Counted from the stretch's first letter, positions 8,611 to 16,474 are shown. The stretch is 64,000 nt of DNA from Serratia sp. M24T3 (GCF_000257645.1 NZ_AJHJ01000018.1:1-64000); one strand, 5' to 3'. The notes: generated from the letters alone by a model not told the origin. Numbers and translations are program-made.

Positions 8611-10111
8611 GAGTCAGCTCCTGTTGCAGGAAGGCGGAAAACGCTGTTGTAGTTGGATGTTGCAAAATTTCTGGCCCGCCCTCCTCCACCAGCACACCGT
8701 CTTGCAGGAAAACAATGCGATCGGCGACGGTGGCGGCAAATGCGATGTCATGAGTGCTGATTAGCAGTGTCATGCCCGTTTTCGCCAGCGAACGGATGGT
8801 TTGATTGACCTCGCGCACCAGCTCAGGATCCAACGCCGAGGTCGGTTCATCAAACAGCAAGATACGCGGTTCGGCAGCCAGCGCACGGGCGATCCCGACC
8901 CGCTGCTGTTGCCCTCCGGAAAGTTCGTGTGGTAAAGCCACCTCAAAATTCTCGAGCCCGACCAGCTTCAACGCGCGTTTGGCCTTGAGCCGCGCCACGT
9001 CTTTTGGCATCCCCTGCACCAGCAAGGGAATGCTCATCGTGTTTTGCAGCGCGGTCATGTGATCAAACAAGGCAAAGTGCTGAAATACGATACCAATCCC
9101 GGAGTCGGCGCGATTGCCGGGCAAAAGGCGCTCGGCCAACAGCTGCCCTTTCGCGTCACGGCCCATCAGGTGACCTTCTGTTTCTATACTGCCTCCAGCT
9201 CGCGGCGTCAGCGCCAGAATGGATTTCAGCAAGGTACTTTTACCGGAACCGGAACGGCCCAGCAGGACCACCACTTCCCCACGGCGAACCTTTAAAGTCA
9301 GCCCTTTTAGCACCGCTTTGCCCGCGTATTCCACCAGCAGATTTTCTATGTCCAGCACCACGGCGGCATTTTTGCTTTCCCAATGCTGTTTCGGCAGCAG
9401 TGCCTGAGTTTCCTCAATCGGCACTTCGACGGCGTTTTTCACCAGACGCGCGCGCCGTGCCCGTTCTTCGAGATTGAAATGCTTTTCAAGCCAGTATTGG
9501 ATACCTGCAAGGCCTGAAGACATGATCATATAAATGCCGCCAGAGGCAACAAGCACAGGAATAAACAGAAAGTTTTGCGAAACGATGGTTTGCCCACGCA
9601 TCGTCAGTTCATTAACCCCGACGACGGAGGCCAGCGAGGTGGATTTCAGCAATCCGACGGCTTCATTGCCCAGCGTCGGCAGAATGGCGCGCAACGCCTG
9701 CGGAATAACCACGTGGATCATTTCTTTGGTGCGCGAAAAGCCAAATGCCTGCGCGGCGGTGCGCTGGTTGCGATCGGTGGCTACGATACCACCGCGAATA
9801 ATCTCGGCGCAAAACGCCGTTTCATTAATCATCATCGCCAATAAAGCGCTGGAAAATGGGCTAAAACGTAGACCAAACTGCGGCAACACGTTGTAGAGCA
9901 AAATCAACTGCAACAGCACCGGCGTGCCGCGCAAAATATAGATGTAAATCTGCACCGGAAGGCGAATTATCGTATGACGGGAAGTGCTGGCGAGCGCCAG
10001 AAAAAATCCGATGATAATCCCCCCAGTTAGAGCACCGACTAACAGTTCGACGGCGATTACCGCACCCTGCCATAAATACGGCAGCGTGAGGTATTGGAAA
10101 AAATCTTGCAT
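8597..10111 (-). CDS. Amino-acid ABC transporter, permease fused to ATPase
   Basis: A 504-aa fusion. Residues 1-215 form a HisMQ-type inner-membrane permease with several membrane segments and the EAA loop (AAQAFGFSRTKEMIHVVIPQ near 119-138). Residues 250-500 form the ATPase with Walker A GRSGSGKST (285-293), Q344, signature LSGGQQQR (397-404), Walker B ILLFDEPT (417-424) and H454. In most polar amino-acid importers these are separate genes. With the binding protein encoded just upstream it makes a complete importer, the permease-ATPase chain presumably dimerising. The ligand is unknown; the permease belongs to the polar amino acid/opine group. Confidence 0.92.
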   Translation of the reverse strand: MQDFFQYLTLPYLWQGAVIAVELLVGALTGGIIIGFFLALASTSRHTIIRLPVQIYIYILRGTPVLLQLILLYNVLPQFGLRFSPFSSALLAMMINETAFCAEIIRGGIVATDRNQRTAAQAFGFSRTKEMIHVVIPQALRAILPTLGNEAVGLLKSTSLASVVGVNELTMRGQTIVSQNFLFIPVLVASGGIYMIMSSGLAGIQYWLEKHFNLEERARRARLVKNAVEVPIEETQALLPKQHWESKNAAVVLDIENLLVEYAGKAVLKGLTLKVRRGEVVVLLGRSGSGKSTLLKSILALTPRAGGSIETEGHLMGRDAKGQLLAERLLPGNRADSGIGIVFQHFALFDHMTALQNTMSIPLLVQGMPKDVARLKAKRALKLVGLENFEVALPHELSGGQQQRVGIARALAAEPRILLFDEPTSALDPELVREVNQTIRSLAKTGMTLLISTHDIAFAATVADRIVFLQDGVLVEEGGPEILQHPTTTAFSAFLQQELTHENS

Positions 10112-10206
10112 ATCGTCGACTCCTGACGGTCAGACTGGGCATTCAAAAAATCTACTGCATAGGGGAAAACTGGGGCGGTCACAATCAGCTGCCCCAGCTC
10201 CAGGCT

Positions 10207-11100
10207 TTAGCCTTTATCAACTGCGGGACGTTCGGCACTGCCGCCCTGGCCCCAGAAATCCAACAGTTTTTTCTGCGCGCCGCTGCTCTGAATCACTTTC
10301 ATGGCGTCCAGCACCGCGTGGCGCATCACAGTGTTGTCTTTGGCAATAGGGAAACCGACCATGATTGGCAGATCGACAGTAAATGAAGTTTGCAGCGAGG
10401 GATCGGCCTTGGCGACTTCACGCGCCGATCCGGCCTCAGTGAGATAAATATCGGCACGATCGCTTTTGATCGCCTGAATGCTGTTATCGGTGTTCTGCAC
10501 CATCAGCATATCGATCTCGGGCTTGCCTTCTTTCTTACAGATAGCATTTTGCTGAGGAACCAGTGTCGCAGCTTCATAGGTTCCTGCCGCAGCGGCCACG
10601 GTTTTACCGCACAGGTCATCTACGGTTTTAATATTTTTTGGATTGCCTTTTGCTACCAGCGATCCGTCCTGCACCTGCACCGAGGCGACAAACGCTATCT
10701 GTTTCAGGCGCGCATCAGTAACGTAAAGCATCGGGCCGATATCCGCACGACCGCTGGTGATCGAGGTTAGCAGCACGTTAAAGGATCCATTTTGATAAGT
10801 GTGAGTGAAACCAAGACAGCCACCAAGACGATCGAACAGTGAAGGATCCAACCCTTCAATCACTGAAGGATCCTTTGCCGACGGAGCCTCAAAACCTTTG
10901 GTATATCCGCCAAGGCCGACCACCACCTGCTTGCCGACCAGAGAAGGATACTTGGCCTGCAAGGTTTTACATTGGGCCATAGCGGCAAAGTCTTTGGCCG
11001 AGGGTTTGATGTCATCTGCAGCCTGAGCTGCAGATATGGAAGAGAGCATAATTGCGGTGAATCCCGTCATCCAAACAGCCAGTCGCAATGCATTGTTCAT
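10207..11100 (-). CDS. Periplasmic amino-acid-type ABC substrate-binding protein
   Basis: A 297-aa family 3 extracellular binding protein. The signal peptide ends at AQA near residue 28. The body has the two-lobe pattern of glutamine/lysine binding proteins, including GRADIGPML, DDLCGKTVAAAAGTYEA and SDRADIYLTEAG. It lies 95 bp upstream of the permease-ATPase gene and supplies that importer in the periplasm. A relatively long gap on both sides suggests possible processing or an internal hairpin, as often seen around binding-protein genes. Ligand class cannot be read from sequence. Confidence 0.9.
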   Translation of the reverse strand: MNNALRLAVWMTGFTAIMLSSISAAQAADDIKPSAKDFAAMAQCKTLQAKYPSLVGKQVVVGLGGYTKGFEAPSAKDPSVIEGLDPSLFDRLGGCLGFTHTYQNGSFNVLLTSITSGRADIGPMLYVTDARLKQIAFVASVQVQDGSLVAKGNPKNIKTVDDLCGKTVAAAAGTYEAATLVPQQNAICKKEGKPEIDMLMVQNTDNSIQAIKSDRADIYLTEAGSAREVAKADPSLQTSFTVDLPIMVGFPIAKDNTVMRHAVLDAMKVIQSSGAQKKLLDFWGQGGSAERPAVDKG

Positions 11101-11177
11101 GATTAAGTTCCCCTGGTGCTGAAAAAATAGGCTTTCGCCTGTGATTTATAATTTTTTAAAATAATTGCCGCTGCTTG

Positions 11178-11582
11178 TTATTTTGCAATCTGACGCATCG
11201 CTGTAGCTTCCATTTCCACCAGCAGATCGGGATGATTCAGCGTAATACCTACCGTGGCACGAGCAGGATAGGGAGCGGAGAGCACTTCGCCATAAACTTC
11301 ATTCATGCCGGCAAACTGTGAAAGATCGGTGAGGTAAATTGTTACGCGAACCAGACAGTCCAGCGTCATATCGGCCTGCTTGAGCAAAGACTCAATGTTC
11401 GCTAAAACCTGACGTGTCTGGGACGCAATATCACTGCCAACAATATTGCCGCTGTAAGGATCAATGGCGACCTGTCCAGAAATAAACAGCATCGGTTCAG
11501 ATAAAATGGCGGCTGAAAGAGGAGCAGGCCCCATTGATCGGTCTTCAGTTCCCAACCCAGGATAGGTAATCGCGGTCTTCAT
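11178..11582 (-). CDS. RidA family (YjgF/UK114) imine/enamine deaminase
   Basis: A 134-aa trimeric RidA-family protein. The family features GPAPLS near the start, LFISGQVAID, and PYPARATVGI with the conserved Arg that binds the substrate carboxylate, are present, with the acidic VEMEATA at the end. RidA hydrolyses reactive 2-aminoacrylate-type imines released by PLP or flavin enzymes. As first gene of the operon it suggests that an imine intermediate arises in the pathway, for example from oxidation of an amino acid by the FMN protein. It is the gene nearest to the GntR-type palindrome. Confidence 0.9.
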   Translation of the reverse strand: MKTAITYPGLGTEDRSMGPAPLSAAILSEPMLFISGQVAIDPYSGNIVGSDIASQTRQVLANIESLLKQADMTLDCLVRVTIYLTDLSQFAGMNEVYGEVLSAPYPARATVGITLNHPDLLVEMEATAMRQIAK

Positions 11583-11618
11583 TGGTCATTTCCACAGCAA
11601 ATCAACATGAGACCAATT

Positions 11619-11636
11619 TCGTATACGATTATACGA
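11619..11636. promoter_or_regulatory. Probable GntR/FCD operator upstream of the ridA-type operon
   Basis: TCGTATA (11619-11625) and TATACGA (11630-11636) form an inverted repeat, and TCGTATACGA at 11619-11628 is itself a perfect palindrome of the TNGTNNACNA pattern common for FCD-type GntR regulators. It lies 36 bp before the RidA start codon, where a bound repressor would block the promoter or early elongation. Confidence 0.65.
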
Positions 11637-11639
11637 AAG

Positions 11640-11979
11640 TCAATCTAACCGCTTACTTTGTGAGCGGCGATATTGTGATGAAAATCACTTTTTATGACTG
11701 ACGTTTTTTAGAAAATTAAACAAATAAAAACAGACAGTTAAGTTGAATTTTGAGTCTGATTTCTTGACTTTTAATGCAGTAATTAGCCTGTTTAAGCTGG
11801 GTGATTTTTATCCATACGGATTTATTATCATACAAAAGCAGAATTGTATTTTAGCGGGAGGATTAACGATTTTTGCGGTATGTTAAGTCGTACAATACAG
11901 GGGCTCAGGCCCAGCCGATGCCTTTCGGCCGTGCCATAATAAAGACTTATTGATTAGGTTTTTTTACTCAGTGCATGAT
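11640..11979. other. Intergenic, AT-rich
   Basis: No gene is seen. A weaker inverted repeat ATACAA (11830-11835)/TTGTAT (11844-11849) may be a second regulator site or promoter element. Confidence 0.4.
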
Positions 11980-12522
11980 TCAATTTTTCGGCAGTGAAAT
12001 ATGGCCAATTTGATAGTTTTGGCTGGTTGAGGCTACCTCTTGCGGCAATGTTTTCCACAGACTCAAGCCAATCAGCTGCCAATTTTGCGGATCCCAGGCA
12101 ACTAAACGCGCCAACTCTTCTCCTATTTTTACTGGCTCACCTAGTGAAGAAAGACTGCTGTAAGGCCTGATTGGCTCAATCTTCCGGCAGGCGAATTTAG
12201 CCTGACGGATGTCAGGCGATAATGCCGCCGAAAGCACGGGATAAATCTTGACCTCTGGCCTGCCGAAAGCCCGCGATACCGCCGCAAACCCCGGACTTAA
12301 CAGAAAACTGTTCAGGCTTGCGGCGTCCTGCCAAAGATAGAAAGGCGCATAGAGATTCTCGTCATTGGCGGTTAACCCGTCGTTCTGAATCGCATAGAGA
12401 TAAGTTTTAAAAATCAGCCCCGGATAACCATCCAGCAGATGACCGTTATCGGCGATACGACGCTCGATAATGGTCATATCGTAATCGGCCGGAAGCGTGA
12501 AACTATACTGCATCGCCAGCAT
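11980..12522 (-). CDS. DUF4865 family protein
   Basis: About 180 aa, resembling DUF4865 proteins of unknown function (opening MLAMQYSFTLPADYDM, then a middle segment YAPFYLWQDAASLNSFL). The ATG at 12522 is chosen because AAGGAG sits 8 bp before it; an upstream in-frame ATG at 12573 would overlap the tautomerase gene. The gene starts 11 bp after the tautomerase stop, so both are one transcript. Proteins of this type are often next to a tautomerase and a LysR gene, exactly the arrangement here. It may be an EthD/ABM-like dimeric barrel, but this is not certain. Confidence 0.7.
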   Translation of the reverse strand: MLAMQYSFTLPADYDMTIIERRIADNGHLLDGYPGLIFKTYLYAIQNDGLTANDENLYAPFYLWQDAASLNSFLLSPGFAAVSRAFGRPEVKIYPVLSAALSPDIRQAKFACRKIEPIRPYSSLSSLGEPVKIGEELARLVAWDPQNWQLIGLSLWKTLPQEVASTSQNYQIGHISLPKN

Positions 12523-12532
12523 GTTCTTCTCC

Positions 12533-12940
12533 TTAAGGTCGTGGAATATCAGAGACCTTAAACAGCTTTCCACTGCCGAAAGACCAGTCTTCAGGCTGAG
12601 TAAAAGTAATCACTACCATCACGTCCTGCGGCTTGATACCTATGGATTGCCCAAGCAGTTCCACCAACTTCAAATACAATTTCTGTTTCTCCTCTGGTCC
12701 ACGCGGTCTGCCTGCGGTTATCTGAAACAGCAGAAAATCCTCACTGCGGCCCTGCTCAGATCCAGATAAATAGTGGCGGTCAAAGATGCGTTCCTCCGGC
12801 TGATAGCGGTCAAAAAGTTGAAAACAGTCGGTTTCGGGGATGTCAAAACTGCTAACCAGAGTCTGTTGCAGCGCACGGGAAATTGCGTCGCGCCAAAGTG
12901 TGAATCGCTGTTCCGGGATCGCAATACGGGTCATAGGCAT
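12533..12940 (-). CDS. Tautomerase family protein
   Basis: A 135-aa protein of the tautomerase_2 type (long MIF/4-oxalocrotonate superfamily). It starts MPMTRIAIPE and has the family segments FDRHYLSG, GRPRGPEEKQKLY and MVVITFTQPEDWSFG. The first ATG (12940) is preceded by AGGAGATAATC. In the superfamily the N-terminal Pro is the base after Met removal; here Pro2 is present if the 12940 start is used. It is divergent from the LysR gene at 13058, whose product is the likely regulator of this two-gene unit. Substrate unknown. Confidence 0.75.
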   Translation of the reverse strand: MPMTRIAIPEQRFTLWRDAISRALQQTLVSSFDIPETDCFQLFDRYQPEERIFDRHYLSGSEQGRSEDFLLFQITAGRPRGPEEKQKLYLKLVELLGQSIGIKPQDVMVVITFTQPEDWSFGSGKLFKVSDIPRP

Positions 12941-13057
12941 GATTATCTCCTGCTATTACGTTACTCAAAAAGTGTAATAAAGAAGATAAGCGCCTATGAT
13001 GATTTATAAAATCAGATATAACAGCACTATCATTCCCTAAAAACAGGATGATTAATC

Positions 13058-13939
13058 ATGGCAAAACGCCCTCTGACATTTGATGCAGAAGCATTGCGGA
13101 CTTTTGTAACCGGCATTGAGTTGGGAAGCTTTGTATTGGCCGCCGACCGGTTGGGTCGTTCAACCTCGGCCATCAGCGCGCAGCTTAAAAAGCTGGAACA
13201 GCAGGCAGGCACGGCACTGATGCAAAAATCTGGTCGCCATCTGGCATTAACCGCTCAGGGCGAAATTTTGCTGGGATATGCGCGCAGATTATTGAATCTC
13301 AATGATGAAGCCTGCGCGGCAATGAGCGCCAGCACCGTTGCCGGCGAAATTCGTTTGGGTTTGCAGGAGGATTTTGGCGAAGCACTGCTACCGGCTATTC
13401 TCGGCCAGTTTTCTCGTATCCACCCAAAGGTGCAAATCTCGGCAACCGTGACTCGCAATGGCCCATTGCTTAGTGCTATCAGGCAAAACGAGCTCGATTT
13501 AGCCCTGAGTTGGCAGGGGGAAGAAACCACGCCTTTCAACCAATCATTAGGCAGCCTGCCGCTGCAATGGATTAGCGCGACTGATTTCGAAATTACGCCT
13601 TATCTGCGAGAAGGAACTCCCTTACCGCTTCTGGTTTTCGATGCGCCTTGTATTATGCGCACTCTCGCCATCGCCGCTCTGGATCATGCAGGCATCCCTT
13701 GGCGCATTGCTTTTACCAGCCGTAGCCTCAGTGGAATATGGGCGGCCGCATCTGCAGGATTGGGAATGACTTTGCGTACCGAGATGGGCATGCCAACCAG
13801 ACTAAAGATCATTGATCGACCTGAACTGCCTGAGATGGGCAATATTGGCATTGCCCTGCATCAGTCAAATAGCCATCTTTCAGAAGCTACCGGTTACCTG
13901 CATAAGACCATTTGCGAAGTCTTTCCGCTGGCTTTATGA
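13058..13939 (+). CDS. LysR family transcriptional regulator
   Basis: A 293-aa LTTR with an N-terminal winged helix (FDAEALRTFVTGIELGSFVL, then RLGRSTSAISAQLKKLEQQAG) and a C-terminal effector-binding domain. The 117-bp divergent gap to the tautomerase gene is the classical layout for a LysR protein controlling the neighbour. It converges with the LysE-type gene 5 bp downstream. Confidence 0.9.
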   Translation: MAKRPLTFDAEALRTFVTGIELGSFVLAADRLGRSTSAISAQLKKLEQQAGTALMQKSGRHLALTAQGEILLGYARRLLNLNDEACAAMSASTVAGEIRLGLQEDFGEALLPAILGQFSRIHPKVQISATVTRNGPLLSAIRQNELDLALSWQGEETTPFNQSLGSLPLQWISATDFEITPYLREGTPLPLLVFDAPCIMRTLAIAALDHAGIPWRIAFTSRSLSGIWAAASAGLGMTLRTEMGMPTRLKIIDRPELPEMGNIGIALHQSNSHLSEATGYLHKTICEVFPLAL

Positions 13940-13944
13940 GAGTT

Positions 13945-14571
13945 TTATTTGGTCAGGATCAGCCTTAACCCAAGCGCCGCCATCACTCCACCACTGATAC
14001 GGCTAATACTTTTCTTATAGCGTAAATAAACACGCTGTGGCTTGGCCGATGACAAGACATAGGCCACAAAGGTGTACCACAGTGAATCAATGGCAAAGCC
14101 CATTACCGGTAAAAGCCAATAAAAGTAGCCGGGGATATCGCGAGGGGACAATGCAGCAAAAATACCGGCCAGGACTAAAACCGTCTTGGGATTACATAGT
14201 TGGGTAATCAATCCGGTCATAAAGGCTTTTTTGAAACCAATCCTTGCCGATTCCCCCCCTTCTCCCAACGTTAGTTTCTGACTCGCCCCCCGGAAAATCT
14301 TGATTGCCATATAAAAAAGGTACAGGCCGCCGCAAATCTTCAGCGTGAGATAGAGCCAGGGAACGGTAACCAGCAAAGTATGTAGCCCGGAAAAAGCGAT
14401 TAGAACCAGTATTGCGCAACCGATCCCCATACCCAACGCGGTCGCCAGACCATCGCGACGTGAGGAAGCGATAGCCGTTTTTGCCACAAAAATAAAACTG
14501 GGGCCGGGGCTCATCGCCCCAACCGCCAGCGCTACAGCAATGGAAAATAGAGAAAGCAGTTCCGCATGCAT
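13945..14571 (-). CDS. LysE/RhtB family amino-acid exporter
   Basis: About 208 aa, a small inner-membrane exporter with six predicted membrane segments and the family motif GAMSPGPSFIFV followed by GLATALGMGIGC. I place the start at 14571 (MHAELLSLF) because GGAGG lies 5 bp upstream; the adjacent ATG at 14574 is also possible and in-frame upstream Met codons are less likely. Exports amino acids or homoserine-like compounds; the substrate cannot be inferred. Confidence 0.85.
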   Translation of the reverse strand: MHAELLSLFSIAVALAVGAMSPGPSFIFVAKTAIASSRRDGLATALGMGIGCAILVLIAFSGLHTLLVTVPWLYLTLKICGGLYLFYMAIKIFRGASQKLTLGEGGESARIGFKKAFMTGLITQLCNPKTVLVLAGIFAALSPRDIPGYFYWLLPVMGFAIDSLWYTFVAYVLSSAKPQRVYLRYKKSISRISGGVMAALGLRLILTK

Positions 14572-14911
14572 CATAACCTCCATGGATAATTTCACCCCGT
14601 AAGTGCGGTAACAGAAAGCAGGCATCATCTCGGGCGCGAGTTATCGATAACGAATAGGTAAGAAATAACCTATGATTTCTCCTAATGTAAATCAAGAAAT
14701 TCTGCTTTGCCTGTCGCTCAAAAATCAATCAGCCGGCAAATTTAATGAATACAGGAAGTTATGAAAACCCTAAATCAAATGTTTGAATACTTTATATTTA
14801 GAAAGTGGATTGCTTAACAAGTACTCAATATGCTCACACTTACAACAAACAGGAAAGAATTAGCATCTTTAAACAATTTACTCTATTTCCAATTAAAAAA
14901 ATCGAGAGTAG
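14572..14911. other. Intergenic, AT-rich, promoter region
   Basis: No gene seen. The base composition drops here and stays low up to about 16.47 kb, in contrast to both flanks. Confidence 0.4.
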
Positions 14912-14947
14912 TATAACTTCGTTAAGATTAATCCTAACGAAGTTATA
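14912..14947. repeat. 36-bp palindrome resembling a lox site
   Basis: Two 13-bp arms, ATAACTTCGTTAA (14913-14925) and CTAACGAAGTTAT (14934-14946), flank an 8-bp spacer GATTAATC. This is the 13-8-13 layout of phage P1 loxP; compared with the loxP arms from memory, 11 of 13 and 10 of 13 bases agree. One more base pair extends the symmetry on each side. The spacer is itself palindromic, so the site would have no direction. It ends 22 bp before a small ORF and could instead be that gene's operator. No Cre-like recombinase is in the window. Confidence 0.6.
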
Positions 14948-14969
14948 TTAAAACCTTGGACACACGAAA

Positions 14970-15218
14970 ATGATGCAAATTAAAAGCATTGATAATTGTG
15001 ATTTTATAATCAGCATTGCTGAAATCTATTTAATTAAAAGCAATGGCGATAAAACGGTTTTTTTCCTTCGTGGATTTGAAAAACCTATCTACACAGAGCA
15101 CAACATAAACGAAATGATCGCTTTTCTAACACAGCGCGGTATATTGAAAGGTTCAGCGCCGATAGCGAACACTCAAGAAAATTTACCAGGCAATCATTTG
15201 AAATACATTAATTTATAG
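14970..15218 (+). CDS. Small hypothetical protein
   Basis: An 82-aa frame (MMQIKSIDNCDFIISIAEIY and onward). No signal peptide or membrane segment; a beta-rich core seems likely from the sequence. No good ribosome site is visible before either of the two adjacent Met codons. It lies just after the lox-like palindrome in an AT-rich orphan region. I do not recognise a family and it might not be expressed. Confidence 0.4.
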   Translation: MMQIKSIDNCDFIISIAEIYLIKSNGDKTVFFLRGFEKPIYTEHNINEMIAFLTQRGILKGSAPIANTQENLPGNHLKYINL

Positions 15219-15714
15219 TCATCTACTTTATTTTCGTATCAAGCATGATTAATTAACAATTCATCAACGAAATTCAAACCTCATAACAACTGGAGATGAA
15301 GATTAACTTAACGTCTCGAAGCACGAAATCTGCTCTAAGTTAAATTTTATCCGAAGATAGCTATCGTTCATGGGAACGGGGCCTAACAGACCAGAAACCC
15401 GGAACTGCATTGACAAATTTTTTTAACCAAAGGTTGTGAGTTGTTTTGATTGAGGAAAAAGCAAAACATGCCGCAGGCAAAGCTTTGCAGCTCTCAAAAA
15501 TCGTTTTTGGTAGCGAGAATGTATGAGATATGTGACGGGAATTCTTGATCTAACGGCCTTCATAAGCCTATATTGATAAGATTATCTCAAGTGATTGGCC
15601 GTGCGTAGACCGATGAATATGAGGGTAAAGTCCCTAAAATTAGTAGGCAAACCTCATTCAAAGCATCAAGTTTGTCTGAATGTATCTAAGTAAATAAAAT
15701 ACGAGAGGCTATAT
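15219..15714. other. Intergenic, AT-rich, nothing recognised
   Basis: About 500 bp without a supported gene. Small inverted repeats occur (TTAACTTA at 15303-15310 with TAAGTTAA about 27 bp on). Could hold an untranslated RNA or remnants of a mobile element, but no homology is apparent. Confidence 0.4.
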
Positions 15715-15987
15715 ATGATATTAACATTGGATATGATGATTCATGGAATCGCTACTTATGAAGCACCTGAGGACTTCTTTCAGTATGTTAAAACAGAACT
15801 GCAAAAACAAGTCGAGCCTGATGCATATAGAGAAGTCACCATGGAAAATGTCGTCAAGAAAACAACTATTGCGATAGACTTCTTTATAAAAGAGCTAATT
15901 GTTGATAAAGCTGTTGCTGAGACTGATAAAAGTCGAAGTGAAATTGAAAGCATAATTAATAAGATTGAAGATTATTCATTAAACTAA
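15715..15987 (+). CDS. Small hypothetical protein
   Basis: A 90-aa, acidic, mostly helical soluble protein (MILTLDMMIHGIATYE and onward). GAGAGG lies 8 bp before the ATG, which supports real translation. No signal peptide, membrane segment or known motif. Isolated in the AT-rich region, so possibly part of a transferred segment. Confidence 0.5.
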   Translation: MILTLDMMIHGIATYEAPEDFFQYVKTELQKQVEPDAYREVTMENVVKKTTIAIDFFIKELIVDKAVAETDKSRSEIESIINKIEDYSLN

Positions 15988-16114
15988 CAATGAATACAAT
16001 CAGTCAAATGATGAACACAGGGATGAAGGATAGCCATAATGTTAATATTTTTTAGCCAGCAACTTTATTATTTAGATTCTGCATGTTTTTTTAAATCATT
16101 CAACACCGATTAAG

Positions 16115-16162
16115 TTTTTTGAGCGCTTTCGTTGATCTAAATCAATAAAAGCGCTCAAAAAA
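16115..16162. terminator. Bidirectional terminator hairpin
   Basis: Perfect 15-bp arms TTTTTTGAGCGCTTT (16115-16129) and AAAGCGCTCAAAAAA (16148-16162) form a stem with T tracts on either strand. It separates the 90-aa ORF from the minus-strand lipoprotein gene. Confidence 0.75.
16132..16145. promoter_or_regulatory. FNR-type box in terminator loop
   Basis: TTGAT-CTAA-ATCAA matches the FNR consensus TTGATNNNNATCAA exactly, but it lies in the loop of the surrounding terminator hairpin, with no promoter oriented to use it. Probably chance or part of the hairpin. Confidence 0.25.
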
Positions 16163-16170
16163 ATAATCCA

Positions 16171-16197
16171 TTGCAGGAAATTACCATTTTCCTGCAA
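16171..16197 (-). terminator. Terminator of the small lipoprotein gene
   Basis: Arms TTGCAGGAAA (16171-16180) and TTTCCTGCAA (16188-16197) with a 7-nt loop; on the minus strand the stem is followed by a T-rich run (TGGATTATTTTTTT). It lies about 30 bp after the lipoprotein stop. Confidence 0.7.
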
Positions 16198-16225
16198 AGC
16201 ATTTTTATTACTCGTAAACTTAAAA

Positions 16226-16369
16226 TTAGAACGCAGCTCCCGCACTTATCGTACCCGATCCTTGAATCTTGGTATCACCTGAAGGACTCTGATACGCACA
16301 GCCGTTTAGAGTGGCTAAAATCAGGGCTAGAAGGCAGGTTTTTGCGTAAATACACTTTATGCTATTCAT
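16226..16369 (-). CDS. Small putative lipoprotein
   Basis: A 47-aa frame, MNSIKCIYAKTCLL..., with a positively charged start, a hydrophobic stretch and a lipobox (TLNGC) predicting lipidation at Cys24. The mature part is short and Ser/Gly-rich and ends GTISAGAAF. AAGGAA lies upstream of the ATG and a good terminator downstream, so the unit looks complete. Small lipoproteins of this size in enterobacteria include entericidin-like proteins, but I do not see enough similarity to name it. Confidence 0.65.
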   Translation of the reverse strand: MNSIKCIYAKTCLLALILATLNGCAYQSPSGDTKIQGSGTISAGAAF

Positions 16370-16383
16370 AAAAGTTGTTCCTT

Positions 16384-16423
16384 AACGTTGATAGTTTACT
16401 TTTCGACCCAGTCTATCAACGTT
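16384..16423. repeat. Inverted repeat in the lipoprotein gene leader
   Basis: AACGTTGATAG (16384-16394) and CTATCAACGTT (16413-16423) are perfect 11-bp arms immediately 5' of the ribosome site of the minus-strand lipoprotein gene. Could be a terminator for the VOC gene upstream, a leader hairpin, or an operator. AACGTT recurs at 16440-16445 and near 16494. Confidence 0.55.
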
Positions 16424-16474
16424 AGTTTCCACCTTTACTTAACGTTTTCAATTCTAAACTTTCAATTTCAACCT

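Noticed and set aside
9004-9477. 157-codon plus-strand frame in the ABC transporter gene
   Set aside because: Antisense to the ATPase domain with intact Walker motifs.
14192-14728. 178-codon minus-strand frame overlapping the LysE-type gene
   Set aside because: Out of frame with the LysE exporter, which has clear family motifs and a ribosome site.
16171-16371. 66-codon plus-strand frame
   Set aside because: Opposite the small lipoprotein gene, which has a ribosome site, lipobox and terminator; this frame has none.
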